NCBI GenBank assembly: GCA_933228675.1
Contig: OW121742.1
Span: 34,668,218 to 34,732,217, forward strand
DNA from: Stomorhina lunata
Lineage: Eukaryota > Arthropoda > Insecta > Diptera > Rhiniidae
Direction of reading: 5' to 3'
DNA length: 64,000 bases
Part shown: in pieces, positions 1 through 10,918 of the stretch
Numbering within the stretch: position 1 is the stretch's first letter
How the letters are laid out: the number at the start of each line of letters is the position of its first letter
Position numbers and translations under genes: made by a program
Notes under the pieces: generated by a model
Told to the model about the DNA's origin: nothing
Seen by the model: the letters and a program-made list of their open reading frames with translations, nothing else
Databases searched by the model: none

Positions 1-347
1 TTCCTATAAAAATAAGAAATTTTTGAAAAATTTCCTATAAAAATATGAAATTTTTGAAAAATTTCCTATAAAAATAAGAAATTTTTGAAAAATTTCCTAT
101 ACAAATAAGAAATTTTTGAAAAATTTCCTATAAAAATAAGAAATTTTTGAAAAATTTCCTATAAAAATAAGAAATTTTTGAAAAATTTCCTATAAAAATA
201 AGAAATTTTTGAAAAATTTCCTATAAAAATAAGAAATTTTTGAAAAATTTCCTATGAAAATAAGAAATTTTTGAAAAATTTCCTATAAAAATAAGAAATT
301 TTTGAAAAATTTCCTATAAAAATAAGAAATTTTTGAAAAATTTAAAA
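1..347 (+). repeat. 31-bp minisatellite, block S1 (forward)
   Basis: About eleven tandem copies of a 31-bp unit. The start of the unit recurs at 1, 32 and 63, so the period is exactly 31. The conserved core is TTTCCTATAAAAATAAG followed by an AT-only near-palindrome around TTTTTGAAAAA. Copies differ by single bases. It is the same family and orientation as the block starting at 1385, and lies in the intron downstream of the 48-nt exon if the gene model is right. Confidence 0.97.
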
Positions 348-498
348 AAACAAGTCTTTTTTGAAATATCTGAATCCTATGCCTAGCACCCAAACTTAAT
401 GCATATACAGATTTCCCCCAATTTAAGAACCTCTGCTCTAATTAAAGATGAATAAAAAGAAATTCAGGGGGGAAAAACGGCAAAACATTATCACTTAC

Positions 499-546
499 CT
501 TGCATTTACCGATGACTGAGCGGCTCCAATCTCTTCCATTGATTTT
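499..546 (-). CDS. candidate coding exon 3 (48 nt) of the minus-strand gene
   Basis: Read on the minus strand, a typical acceptor (TTTTCGCAG, AG at 548-547) precedes a 48-nt exon, and a strong donor (AAG followed by GTAAGTGAT, GT at 498-497) follows it. With one base completing a codon from the previous exon, it reads KSMEEIGAAQSSVNA and leaves two bases (AG), the same phase in which it was entered. The length is a multiple of three, so skipping keeps the frame. Of the other two frames one has a stop; the third (KINGRDW...) is open but does not match the phase of the upstream exon. The family is unknown and the exon is called only from splice signals and frame agreement. The gene continues beyond the left edge of the window. 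Confidence 0.6.
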
Positions 547-1250
547 CTGCGAAAATTTAAGAAAAACATTATTAACGTATTTTTTTCTGTTTTTGTTTCA
601 TTTTTGCAATATTTTTCTACAATTTTTGTATTTTGTAGAAAAAATATCATAAATGAAAAAAATGTTAAGAAATCACACAAAAGTAGTCAAAGGAACGATC
701 CAACGAAGATATTTACTCTAAACTCTAGTCGTTTCAAAATTTATTGTAAGTTTTTTCTGTTCAATACAATTGTATTATGACTGTATAAATTTTCTTTTTC
801 ATTAAAGAAAAAAAATGGGAAAATGTTTTCATATGAAAGCCACAAAAACTGAAAAAGATGAAAATACATAAAAAACGCTAAATGCATTTTTGCTTTAAAT
901 TTAATAATGCGGTAAATGTGTTGCGGTGTTAGCAAGAATTAACACAATATCTACTCGTATGACTCCGAAACATACGGTTTGGACGGACTTACGGCTAGAA
1001 AAACAAACAGCTAAACGAATTTGTTAAACACAACTATTTTTCTTACTGTATTTTTAATCAGATCTTATAAATGATCGAACAAATATATGTTTGAATATAT
1101 TATCCAAAGCGAACACAGTTAGTAATAGAAGAATAGAAGTAGAAGAAATCTGACCGAAACCAACGGTTGGCGTTTTAGTGTCCGATGCAGTTTTCCTTTA
1201 ATTACTCATTGATTTGTGCGCTCACGCTTAAAAGATTTTTTGAAACTTAC

Positions 1251-1283
1251 CGATCACCCCAACAGAGAGCATCTTCACGGTAT
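1251..1283 (-). CDS. candidate coding micro-exon 2 (33 nt) of the minus-strand gene
   Basis: On the minus strand a pyrimidine-rich tract ending in TTTACTTTCAG (AG at 1285-1284) leads into 33 nt and then a near-consensus donor GTAAGTTTC (GT at 1250-1249). Entered in the phase left by the His-rich first exon, one base completes an Arg codon, followed by YREDALCWGD, and the last two bases (CG) form an Arg codon with the first base of exon 3. The frame starting at the first base of the exon meets TGA, so only two frames are open. Like exon 3 it is a multiple of three with equal phase at both ends, so it could be a cassette micro-exon. Its upstream intron, if exon 1 is the partner, is 51,182 bp. 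I do not recognise the peptide. Confidence 0.6.
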
Positions 1284-1322
1284 CTGAAAGTAAATTAAAA
1301 GGGGAAAGAAAATATTTAATTA

Positions 1323-2868
1323 AATTAGGAAACAATTATGCTTTTTTCATAAAAAATGTCAATTGTTAAAAAGAAAATATTGAATTTTTTAAAAAGTTCC
1401 TATAAAAACAAGAAATTTTTGAAAAATTTTCTGAAAAAATATAAGAAAATTTCATATAAAAATTAGACAATTTTGAAAAAATACCTATAAAATAAGAAAT
1501 TTTTGAAAATTTACCTATAAAAATAAGAAATTTTTGAAAAATTTCCTATAAAAAATAAGACATTTTGGAAAAATTTCCTAAAAAATACAAATTCTTGAAA
1601 AATTTTTTATAAAACAAAAAAAATTTTAATTTCCTATAAAAATAAGAAACTTTTGAAAAATTTCCTATAAAAATAGGAAATTTTTAAAAAATTTCTTATA
1701 AAAATAGGAAACTTCTTAAAGATTTCCTATAAAAATATAACATTTCTTAAAGATTTCCTATCAAAATAGGAAATTTTTGAAAAATTTCCTATAAAAATAG
1801 GAAATTTTTGAAAAGTTTCCTATAAAAATAAGAAATTTTTGAAAAGCTGTCTTAAAAAAATAAGAAATTTTTTATAAAAATAATAAATTTTTCAAAAATT
1901 TCCTATAGAAATAAAAATTTTTTGATAAATTTTCTATAACAGTAAGAAATTTTTAGAAATTTCCTATAAAAATAAGAACATTTTGAAATATGTCCTATAA
2001 AATAAAGAAATTTTTGAAAAATTTTCTATAAAAATAAGAAATTTTTGATAAATTTTCTATAAAAAAAAAATTTTTTCAAAAAAAAAATCCCACCAAAATA
2101 TGCAATTTTTGAAAAATTTCCTATAAGTATAAGAAATGTTTGAAAAATTGCATATTTTTTTATAATTGAATTAGGAAACAATTATGTTTTTTTCTTAAAA
2201 AATGTAAATTGTTAAAAAGAAAAAATTGAATTTTTTAAAAAGTTCCTATAAAAACAAGAAATTTTTGAAAAATTTTCTGAAAAAATATAAGAAAATTTCA
2301 TATAAAAATAAGAACATTTTGAAAAAATACCTATAAAATAAGAAATTTTTGAAAATTTTCCTATAAGAATCGGAAATTTTTCAAAAATAGGAAATTTTTG
2401 AAAATTTTCCTATAAAAATAGGAAATTTTTAAAAAAATTTCTTATAAAAATAGGAAACTTCTTAAAGATTTCCTATCAAAATAGGAAATTTTTGAAAAAT
2501 TTCCTATAAAAATAGGAAATTTTTGAAAAGTTTCCTATAAAAATAAGAAATTTTTGAAAAGCTGTCTTAAAAAAATAAGAAATTTTTTATAAAAATAATA
2601 AATTTTTCAAAAATTTCCTATAGAAATAAAAATTTTTTGATAAATTTTCTATAACAGTAAGAAATTTTTAGAAATTTCCTATAAAAATAAGAACATTTTA
2701 AAATATGTCCTATAAAATAAAGAAATTTTTGAAAAATTTTCTATAAAAATAAGAAATTTTTGATAAATTTTCTATAAAAAAAAAAATTTTCAAAAAAAAA
2801 AATCCCATCAAAATATGCAATTTTTGAAAAATTTCCTATAAGTATAAGAAATGTTTGAAAAATTTTCT
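1323..2868 (+). repeat. higher-order direct repeat within S2
   Basis: A non-satellite marker (ATTAGGAAACAATTATG and the roughly 130 bases after it) occurs at 1323 and again at 2169. The following diverged units are repeated in the same order; for example the rare GCTGTC variant occurs at 1846 and 2561. The offset falls from 846 to 715 bp, so the second copy has lost about 130 bp. A further marker (CATTTTGGAAAAATTTCC) occurs at 1561 and 3141. Confidence 0.85.
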
Positions 2869-5062
2869 ATAAAAATAGGAAATTTTTGAAAGTTTTCCTA
2901 TACAAAAAAAATTGGTCAACATACAAAAATTTTCTATAATATTAAGTAATTAAAAATATGAAAACGTTGAAAAATTTCCTATAAAATATGAATTTTTTAA
3001 AAATTCCCAATAAAAACAATTTTTAAAAAAAATTTTTTTAAAATTAAAATTTTTAAAAATTTCCTATAGAAATAAGAAATGTTTGGAAAAATTCCTATAA
3101 AAATACGAAATTTTTGAAAAATTTCCTATAAAAAATAAGACATTTTGGAAAAATTTCCTAAAAAATACAAATTCTTGAAAAATTTTTTATAAAACAAAAA
3201 AAATTTTAATTTCCTATAAAAATAAGAAACTTTTGAAAAATTTCCTATAAAAATAGTAAATTTTTGAAAAATTTCCTATAAAAATAGTAAATTTTTGAAA
3301 AATTTCCTATAAAAATAGTAAATTTTTGAAAAATTTCCTATAAAAATAGTAAATTTTTGAAAAATTTCCTATAAAAATAGTAAATTTTTGAAAAATTTCC
3401 TATAAAAATAGTAAATTTTTGAAAAATTTCCTATAAAAATAGTAAATTTTTGAAAAATTTCCTATAAAAATAGTAAATTTTTGAAAAATTTCCTATAAAA
3501 ATAGGAAATTTTTGAAAAATTTCCTATAAAAATAGGAAATTTTTGAAAAATTTCCTATAAAAATTGGAAATTTTTGAAAAATTTCCTATAAAAATTAGAA
3601 ATTTTTGAAAATGTTTCTATACAAACGACAAATTTTTGAAAAATTTCATATAAAACTAGGAAATTTTTAAAAAATTTTCTACAAAAGTAAGAAATTTTTG
3701 AGAAATTTCCTACAAAAATAAAAAATTTAGAAAAATTTCCGATAAAAATAAGAAATTTTTGAAAAATGTTCTTTAAAAATAAAAATTTTTTAAAAACTTT
3801 CTTATATAAATAAGAAATTTTTGAAAAACTTCGTACAAAAAAAGAAAAAAAAAAGAAATTTGAAAATTTTTCTATAAAAATGAAAAATTTTTGAAAAATT
3901 TTCTATAAAAATAAGCAATTTTTAAAAAATTTTCTATCAAAATAAGAAATTTTTGAAAAATTTTTTACAAAATTAAGAAATTTTTAAAAAATTTCCTATA
4001 AATTTTCGATAAAAACATGAAATTTTTAAACAATTTCCTATAAAAATAAGAAATTTTGAAAAATTTTCTATTAAAATATATATTTTTTTTTAATTTCCTA
4101 TACAAATAAAAAATTTTTGAAAATTTTCCTATAAAAATAATTTTTTTTAAATTTTCTATAGAAATAAGAAATTTTATTAAAAAATTTCCTATAAAAATAA
4201 GAAATTTTAGAAAAATTTCCGACAAAAATGAGAAATTTTGGAGAAATTTCCGACAAAAATAAGAAATTTTTGAATTTTTTTTTATTTAAGAAAATTTTGA
4301 AAATTTTCTTTAAATATCAGATTTTTATTAAAAAAAAAATCCTTTAAAAATAAGACATTTTTGCAAAAGTTCCTAAAATGAGAAATTTGTGAAAAATTTC
4401 ATATAAAAATAAGAAATTTTTAAATTTTCCTATAAAAATAAGACATTTTTGCAAAAGTTTCTAAAATAAGAAATTTTTGAAAAATTTCCTATAAAAATAG
4501 AAAATTTTTTAAAAATTTCCTATAAAAATAGAATTTTTGTAAAATTTCGTATAAAAATAGAATTTTTGTAAAATTTCCTATAAAAATAAGAAATTTTTGA
4601 AAAATTTCCTATAAAAATAGGAAATTTTTTAAAAAATAAGAAATTTTTGAAAATTCTCCTATAAAGAAAGAAGATTAAAAAAAAATCCCATAAAAATAAG
4701 AAATTAAAAAAAATCCTATCAAAATAAGAAATTTTTAAAAAGAATTCTTATCCAAATAGGAAATTTTTAAAAAATTTTCTATAAAAATAGGACATTTTTA
4801 ATAAATTTCCTATAACAATAGGAAATTTTCCTATAAAAATAGGAAATTTTTATAAAACTTCCTATAAAAATAGGAAATTTTTGAAAAATTTCCTATAAAA
4901 ATAGAAAATTTAAAAAAATTTTCCTGTAAAATAATAAATTTTAGAAAAAAATCCTATAAAAAAAAGATACATATTTAAAAAAAAAAAAAAAAAATTTAAT
5001 ATAGGAAATATTCCTAAAAAAATAAGAAATTTTTGAAAAATTAAAAAAAAAAAAAAAACATT
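1385..5062 (+). repeat. 31-bp minisatellite, block S2 (forward, heterogeneous)
   Basis: About 3.7 kb of the TTTCCTATAAAAATAAG family, much more diverged than block S1. Units with AAGAA, AGGAA, AGTAA and AAAAA centres alternate, and indels change spacing locally. It lies directly upstream of the acceptor of the 33-nt exon, so in the gene model it is the 3' end of the giant intron. The edges fade into A-runs at 5040-5062. Confidence 0.95.
3239..3500 (+). repeat. homogenised run of a variant 31-bp unit
   Basis: About eight consecutive units carry the same substitution (AAAAATAGTAAATTTTTG in place of AAAAATAAGAAATTTTTG), then the array switches to the AGGAA variant. A run of identical variants amid diverged units indicates recent local amplification. 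Confidence 0.85.
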
Positions 5063-6328
5063 AGAATAAAGATGAATTTTTAAAGTGCCGCAGTTTAAGC
5101 AATGAAGAGCCGCATGTGGCTCTAAGATTCGCATTTTCCCACCTCGCTTTATATTCTAAGCTGATCGGATCGAAAGAGTTCTAACATCAGCACAAACAAA
5201 ATAAACCCTTCCAACCTTTGGTGGTACTTCTTGATCAAAAATCATCAATATAAAAAAAAGTATCAAACCTTCGTAAAAAAAATAACGAATTAGACCTAAA
5301 TTCTTACATACTTCACGTTCATCCTTCATGCACATTCATCTTACACAAATTCATAAATATAAAGACAATTTAGTTGCCGGACACAAACGTCCTTTACGTA
5401 TGTGATGATCATAATTCAAAAATCACCCAAAAACACTCACAACAAGAAGATCATAAAATCCTCTAGAAAATAAAACCTTATTTTTTTACCAGGTCACTTT
5501 TTAAAATCAAAAGTCAAAGTAATTTTCTTCGTCAATAAATAAAACTAAAATACAATTTTCGGCTTTATTTTACTCGTATTATTATTATAAATTTCATATA
5601 AAAATTTTCAGGTTGAACATTATAATGTAGTTGTTTTTGTTGCTTATTTTTTGGCCCCCCTTAAATTGTGGATGTTGACCAAATTTTTTTTTTGTGGAGC
5701 TAAAGTTGTTGTTAATTTTTAAGTTTAAGACTGTTATTATGATGCGTATGTTATATTGAAGAAGTTTTGTTATAAATATATTGGCTAAAATATATTTGGC
5801 AAGACTTGAGAGAAAAAAAAAACAGATGCCAGACAAAAACCAATTATTAAAATTGTATTTTCCGCCAAGAAGACAAAAAAAAATTGGTCTCTCATTTAAA
5901 ATGTGATATTACGCGAAAACTACTTTTAGTATCAATAACCTTGTGCTTAATTTGGGTTTGTTTTGGGTTTCTTTTTTTAGGATTTTGATTGAAAATCTGA
6001 CGATAGATCAATCGTTTGATCAATTTTATGTTCCAAATAACAAATGTTCAAAACACATACGAATACGAATTTTAATCATAAAGCGGTTAAAGTTTTTAAT
6101 TTAGATGAATTGCCGGAAATTCGAATTTTATTGATATCAATTTTGAGATTGAATTGAGATGACTGACGAAATCCTGACATGATTAACAGATACTCTTCTA
6201 TCTTCTTCTATCGACCTAACTGTGAATTTTATTGAAAATTAGGTACTATAAATAAATACTTAAAAAGATCCTGTGTAATAGTATTTTAGCAATTATTGAA
6301 AAGATTTTTGAAATGTTTTGTCCTTATT
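5063..6328. other. AT-rich intronic stretch with a transposon-like hairpin
   Basis: No gene seen. Near 5103-5125 a GC-richer patch contains the hairpin GAGCCGCATGTGGCTC, a motif I associate with internal parts of hAT-type elements; no terminal repeats were found around it. The rest is AT-rich with short homopolymers. The open frame at 5594-5836 (minus) is Ile/Asn/Phe-rich and looks random. Confidence 0.5.
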
Positions 6329-6720
6329 ATGCCCTTCACAACCATAGTTGGAAAGGGTATTATAAGTTTGTGCTGATGTATGTAACGCATAGAAATATTT
6401 GTCTTAGACCCTCCTTTTAGTATATCAATAGGCTTAGAATCACTTTCTGAGTCCATTTAGCGATGTCAGTCCGTCCGTCTGACTGGCTCGCTGGACCCCC
6501 ATGTAAACCATGTAATTAAAAGATAATTTGATGAAATTTGGCACAGATCATTTTTTTGATAGTAGGACCATGGCTACTGAAATTCGTCGAAATCGATTTA
6601 TTATTTATGGTACTTCCCATAGGTCCCACTTAACGGAATTGATACATTGGGCACAAATATCAATATTTTTTCATGAAATTTACAACAAATACTGCTTATG
6701 TAAACCTAAATCACTGTACC

Positions 6721-9700
6721 AAAATTTTTATATCGACAAATTTTCTATAAAAAAATTTTTGGAACAAAAAATTTTCTATAAAAAAATTTTTGAACAGAAA
6801 ATTTTCTATAGAAAAATTTTTATATCGAAAAATTTTCTATAGAAAAATTTTTATATCGAAAAATTTTCTATAGAAAAATTTTTATATCGAAAAATTTCTA
6901 TAGAAAAATTTTTATATCGAAAAATTTTCTATAGAAAAATTTTTATATCAAAAAATTTTAAATAGAAACATTTTTATATCGAAAAATTTTTATATCGACA
7001 AATTTTCTATAGAAAAATTTTTATATCGACAAATTTTCTATAGAAAAATTTTTATATCGAAAAATTTTCTATAGAAAAATTTTTATATCAAAAAATTTTA
7101 AATAGAAAAATTTTTATATCGAAAAATTTTGATATCGAAAAATTTTCTATAGAAAAATTTGTATATCGAAAAATTTTTATATCGAAAAATTTTCTATAGA
7201 AAAATTTTTATATCGAAAAATTTTCTATAGAAAAATTTTTTTATCGAAAATTTGTCTATAGAAAAATTTTTATATCGAAAAAATTTCTATAGAAAAATTT
7301 TTATATCGAAAAATTATCTATAGAAAAATTTTTATATCGAAAAATTTTCTATAGAAAAATTTTTATATCGAAAAATTTTCTATAGAAAAATTTTTATATC
7401 GAAAAATTTTCTATAAAAAAATTTTTATATCGAAAAATTTTCTATAGAAAAATTTTTATATCGAAAAATTTTCTATAGAAAAATTTTTATATCGAAAAAT
7501 TTTAAATAGAAAAATTTTTATATCGAAAAATTTTTATATCGAAAAATTTTTATATCGACAAATTTTCTATAGAAAAATTTTTATATCGAAAAATTTTCTA
7601 TAGAAAAATTTTTATATCGAAAAATTTTCTATAGAAAAATTTTTATATCGAAAAATTTTCTATAGAAAAATTTTTATATCGAAAAATTTTCTACAGAAAA
7701 ATTTTTATATCAAAAAATTTTAAATAGAAACATTTTTATATCGAAAAATTTTTATATCGACAAATTTTCTATAGAAAAATTTTTATATCGAAAAATTTTC
7801 TATAGAAAAATTTTTATATCGAAAAATTTTCTATCGAAAAATTTTTATATCGAAAAATTTTAAATAGAAAAATTTTTATATCGAAAAATTTTTATATCGA
7901 CAAATTTTCTATAGAAAAATTTTTATATCGAAAAATTTTCTATAGAAAAATTTTTATATCGAAAAATTTTCTATAGAAAAATTTTTATATCGAAAAATTT
8001 TCTATAGAAAAATTTTTATATCGAAAAATTTTCTATAGAAAAATTTTTATATCGAAAAATTTTCTATAGAAAAATTTTTATATCGAAAAATTTTCTATAG
8101 AAAAATTTTTATATCGAAAAATTTTCTATAGAAAAATTTTTATATCAAAAAATTTTAAATAGAAACATTTTTATATCGAAAAATTTTTATATCGACAAAT
8201 TTTCTATAGAAAAATTTTTATATCGAAAAATTTTCTATAGAAAAATTTTTATATCGAAAAATTTTCTATAGAAAAATTTTTATATCGAAAAATTTTTATA
8301 TCGAAAAATTTTTATATCGAAAACTTTTCTATAGAAAAATTTTTATATCGAAAAATTTTCTATAGAAAAATTTTTATATCGAAAAATTTTCTATAGAAAA
8401 ATTTTTATATCGAAAAATTTTCTATAGAAAAATTTTTATATCGAAAAATTTTCTATAGAAAAATTTTTATATCGAAAAATTTTCTATAGAAAAATTTTTA
8501 TATCGAAAAATTTTCTATAGAAAAATTTTTATATCGAAAAATTTTCTATAGAAAAATTTTTATATCGAAAAATTTTCTATAGAAAAATTTTTATATCGAA
8601 AAATTTTCTATAGAAAAATTTTTATATCGAAAAATTTTCTATAGAAAAATTTTTATATCGAAAAATTTTCTATAGAAAAATTTTTATATCGAAAAATTTT
8701 CTATAGAAAAATTTTTATATCGAAAAATTTTCTATAGAAAAATTTGTATATCAAAAAATTTTAAATAGAAAAATTTTTATATCGAAAAATTTTTATATCG
8801 ACAAATTTTCTATAGAAAAATTTTTATATCGAAAAATTTTCTATAGGAAAATTTTTATATCGAAAAATTTTCTATAGAAAAATTTTTATATCGAAAAATT
8901 TTCTATAGAAAAATTTTTATATCGAAAAATTTTCTATAGAAAAATTTTTATATCGAAAAATTTTCTATAGAAAAATGTTTATATCGAAAAATTTTCTATA
9001 GAAAAATTTTTATATCAAAAAATTTTAAATAGAAACATTTTTATATCGAAAAATTTTCTATAGAAAAATTTTTATATCGAAAAATTTTCTATAGAAAAAT
9101 TTGTATATCAAAAAATTTTAAATAGAAAAATTTTTATATCGAAAAATTTTTATATCGACAAATTTTCTATAGAAAAATTTTTATATCGAAAAATTTTCTA
9201 TAGAAAAATTTTTATATCGAAAAATTTTCTATAGAAAAATTTTTATATCGAAAAATTTTCTATAGAAAAATTTTTATATCGAAAAATTTTCTATATTTAA
9301 ATGTTAAAAAAAAAAAAAAACTGTAGAAAAAATTTTATATCGAAAAATTTTCTATAGAAAAATTTTTATATCGAAAAAATTTTTATAGAAAAATTTTTAT
9401 CGAAAAATTTTCTATAAAATAATTTTTATATCGAAAAATTTTCTTTATTTAAATGTTTAAAAAAAATTCTGTAGGAAAATGTTTATATCGAAATATTTTC
9501 TATATAAAAATTTGTATAACCAAAATCGTTCTATAGAAAAATGTTTATAACGAAAAATTTTCTATAGGAAAATTTTTGTAACCAAAAATTTTCTGTAGAA
9601 AAATTTTTGTAGCGAAAAATTTTCTATAGAAAAATTTTTGTACCGAAAAATTTTCTATAGAAAAAATTTTGTAACGAAAAATATTCTATAGAAAAGTTTT

Positions 9701-10150
9701 ATAACAAAAAATTTTCTACAGAAAAATTTTTATATCGAAAATAATTTATATAATAATTTAAAATTATATAAATTTATAACGAAAAATTTTCTATAGGAAA
9801 ATTTTTGTAACGAAAAATTTTCTGTAGAAAAATTTTTGTTACGAAAAAATTTCTATAGAAAAAATTTTGTAACGAAAAATTTTCTATAGGAAAATTTTTG
9901 TAACGAAAAATTTTCTGTAGCAAAATTTTTGTAACGAAAAAATTTCTATAGAAAAAATTTTGTAACGAAAAATTTTCTACAGGAAAATTTTTGTAACGAA
10001 AAATTTTCGGTAGAAAAATTTTTGTAGCGAAAAATTTTCAATAGAAAAATTTTTGTAACGAAAAATTTTCTATACAAAAATTTTTGTAACGATAAATATT
10101 CTATAGAAAAATTTTATAACAAAAAATTTCATACAGAAAAATTTTTATAT
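6721..10150 (+). repeat. 31-bp minisatellite S3 inside DINE-1 copy A
   Basis: More than a hundred units of a 31-bp repeat containing CTATAGAAAAATTTTTATAT and then CGAAAAATTTT. The unit reads as two half-units, AAAAATTTTTATATCG (16) and AAAAATTTTCTATAG (15). It begins directly after TCACTGTACC of the host element. Marker half-units with TTTTAAATAG recur at about 6956, 7096, 7500, 7720, 7859, 8152, 8759, 9022 and 9116, showing block-wise duplication. From about 9460 the units drift to GTAACG/GTAGCG variants and decay toward the palindrome. A poly-A insertion lies at 9305-9319. Confidence 0.97.
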
Positions 10151-10163
10151 CGAAAATAATTTT

Positions 10164-10437
10164 AATTAATTGAAAAATTAGGATTTATCAGGCTTGAGTT
10201 CATTTTTAATTTTCAAATTATTAATTTAAAAATTTGAAAGTAATAATGTGGAGAAAAACTGAAAAAATTATTTTTGAACGCGGCTAGTGGATTGCAATTT
10301 CTGTCCCAATCCACTAGCCGCGTTCAAAAATAATTTTTTCAGTTTTTCTCCACATTATTACTTTCAAATTTTCAAATTAATAATTTGAAAATTAAAAATG
10401 AACTCAAGCCTGATAAATCCTAATTTTTCAATTAATT
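10164..10437. repeat. 274-bp near-perfect palindrome (131-bp arms, 12-bp loop)
   Basis: Left arm 10164-10294 is the reverse complement of right arm 10307-10437, with a single mismatch (10228 against 10373). The loop is 10295-10306. The inner arm is the most GC-rich part (GAACGCGGCTAGTGGATTG) and the outer arm is AT-rich. It lies between the decayed end of satellite S3 and the 3' part of DINE-1 copy A and resembles neither. Transcription from either strand would give a hairpin RNA with a stem of about 131 bp. Confidence 0.97.
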
Positions 10438-10918
10438 CAATTTAAAAGTTCGAATAATTAATTCCCAAATAAAGAAAATAATTTTATATAAAAATTATTC
10501 TATAGAAAATTTTTCAATAAAAATATATTTCTATATAAAATTTTTTGATGGAAAAATATTTCTATAGAAAATGAGGTTGAATTTTTTAATTGAAATTGAG
10601 AAATTTTCAATTGAAAATGAAAGTGATTTCAGTGAAATCTGAAAATAATGCGAATTTTGAGTTGATTTTTTGCAGACATAATTTTAAAAACTGTAATAAA
10701 TTTGTCAAATTTCGAGATAATCGGTCCTCATTTGACCCTAGCTCTCATATAAGTCCAATTGTCGAAAACATCATAAATATATAAGATTTGAGAAATGTTT
10801 GTATGATGGCAAAATTTAGTAAATATTTGTCTGTATTCGAGAAAAAGAACACTTTTGACGTTAGTGGTAAAGGGTATCGTATGGTCGGGATTGACCGACT
10901 ATAGCACTTTCTTACTTG

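Larger units (their letters stand above)
348..1384. other. non-repetitive stretch holding two small exons
   Basis: AT-rich single-copy-looking sequence between satellite blocks. It contains the two candidate coding exons at 499-546 and 1251-1283 with the 704-bp intron between them. Nothing else coding was seen; the two short open frames here (495-680 and 741-935, minus) run through intron sequence. The last 60 bases, from 1323, are already the start of a higher-order satellite unit repeated near 2169. Confidence 0.6.
6329..10918 (+). mobile_element. DINE-1-like Helitron relative, copy A, expanded by an internal satellite
   Basis: The 5' half (6329-6720) matches the complete copies at 19339 and 59333: ATGCCCTTCAC start, AAGGGTATTATAAGTTTG, then GAGTCCATTTAGCGATGTCA and GTCCGTCCGTC. 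The 3' part (about 10630-10918) matches the same copies from AATTTTGAGTT to the terminal hairpin and CTTACTTG. TT flanks both ends (6327-6328 and 10919-10920), as at the other copies. Between the halves, about 300 bp of normal interior is replaced by the S3 minisatellite and a 274-bp palindrome, so the element is about 4.6 kb instead of 0.7 kb. DINE-1 elements are non-autonomous and depend on Helitron proteins, and none is encoded here. Confidence 0.85.
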
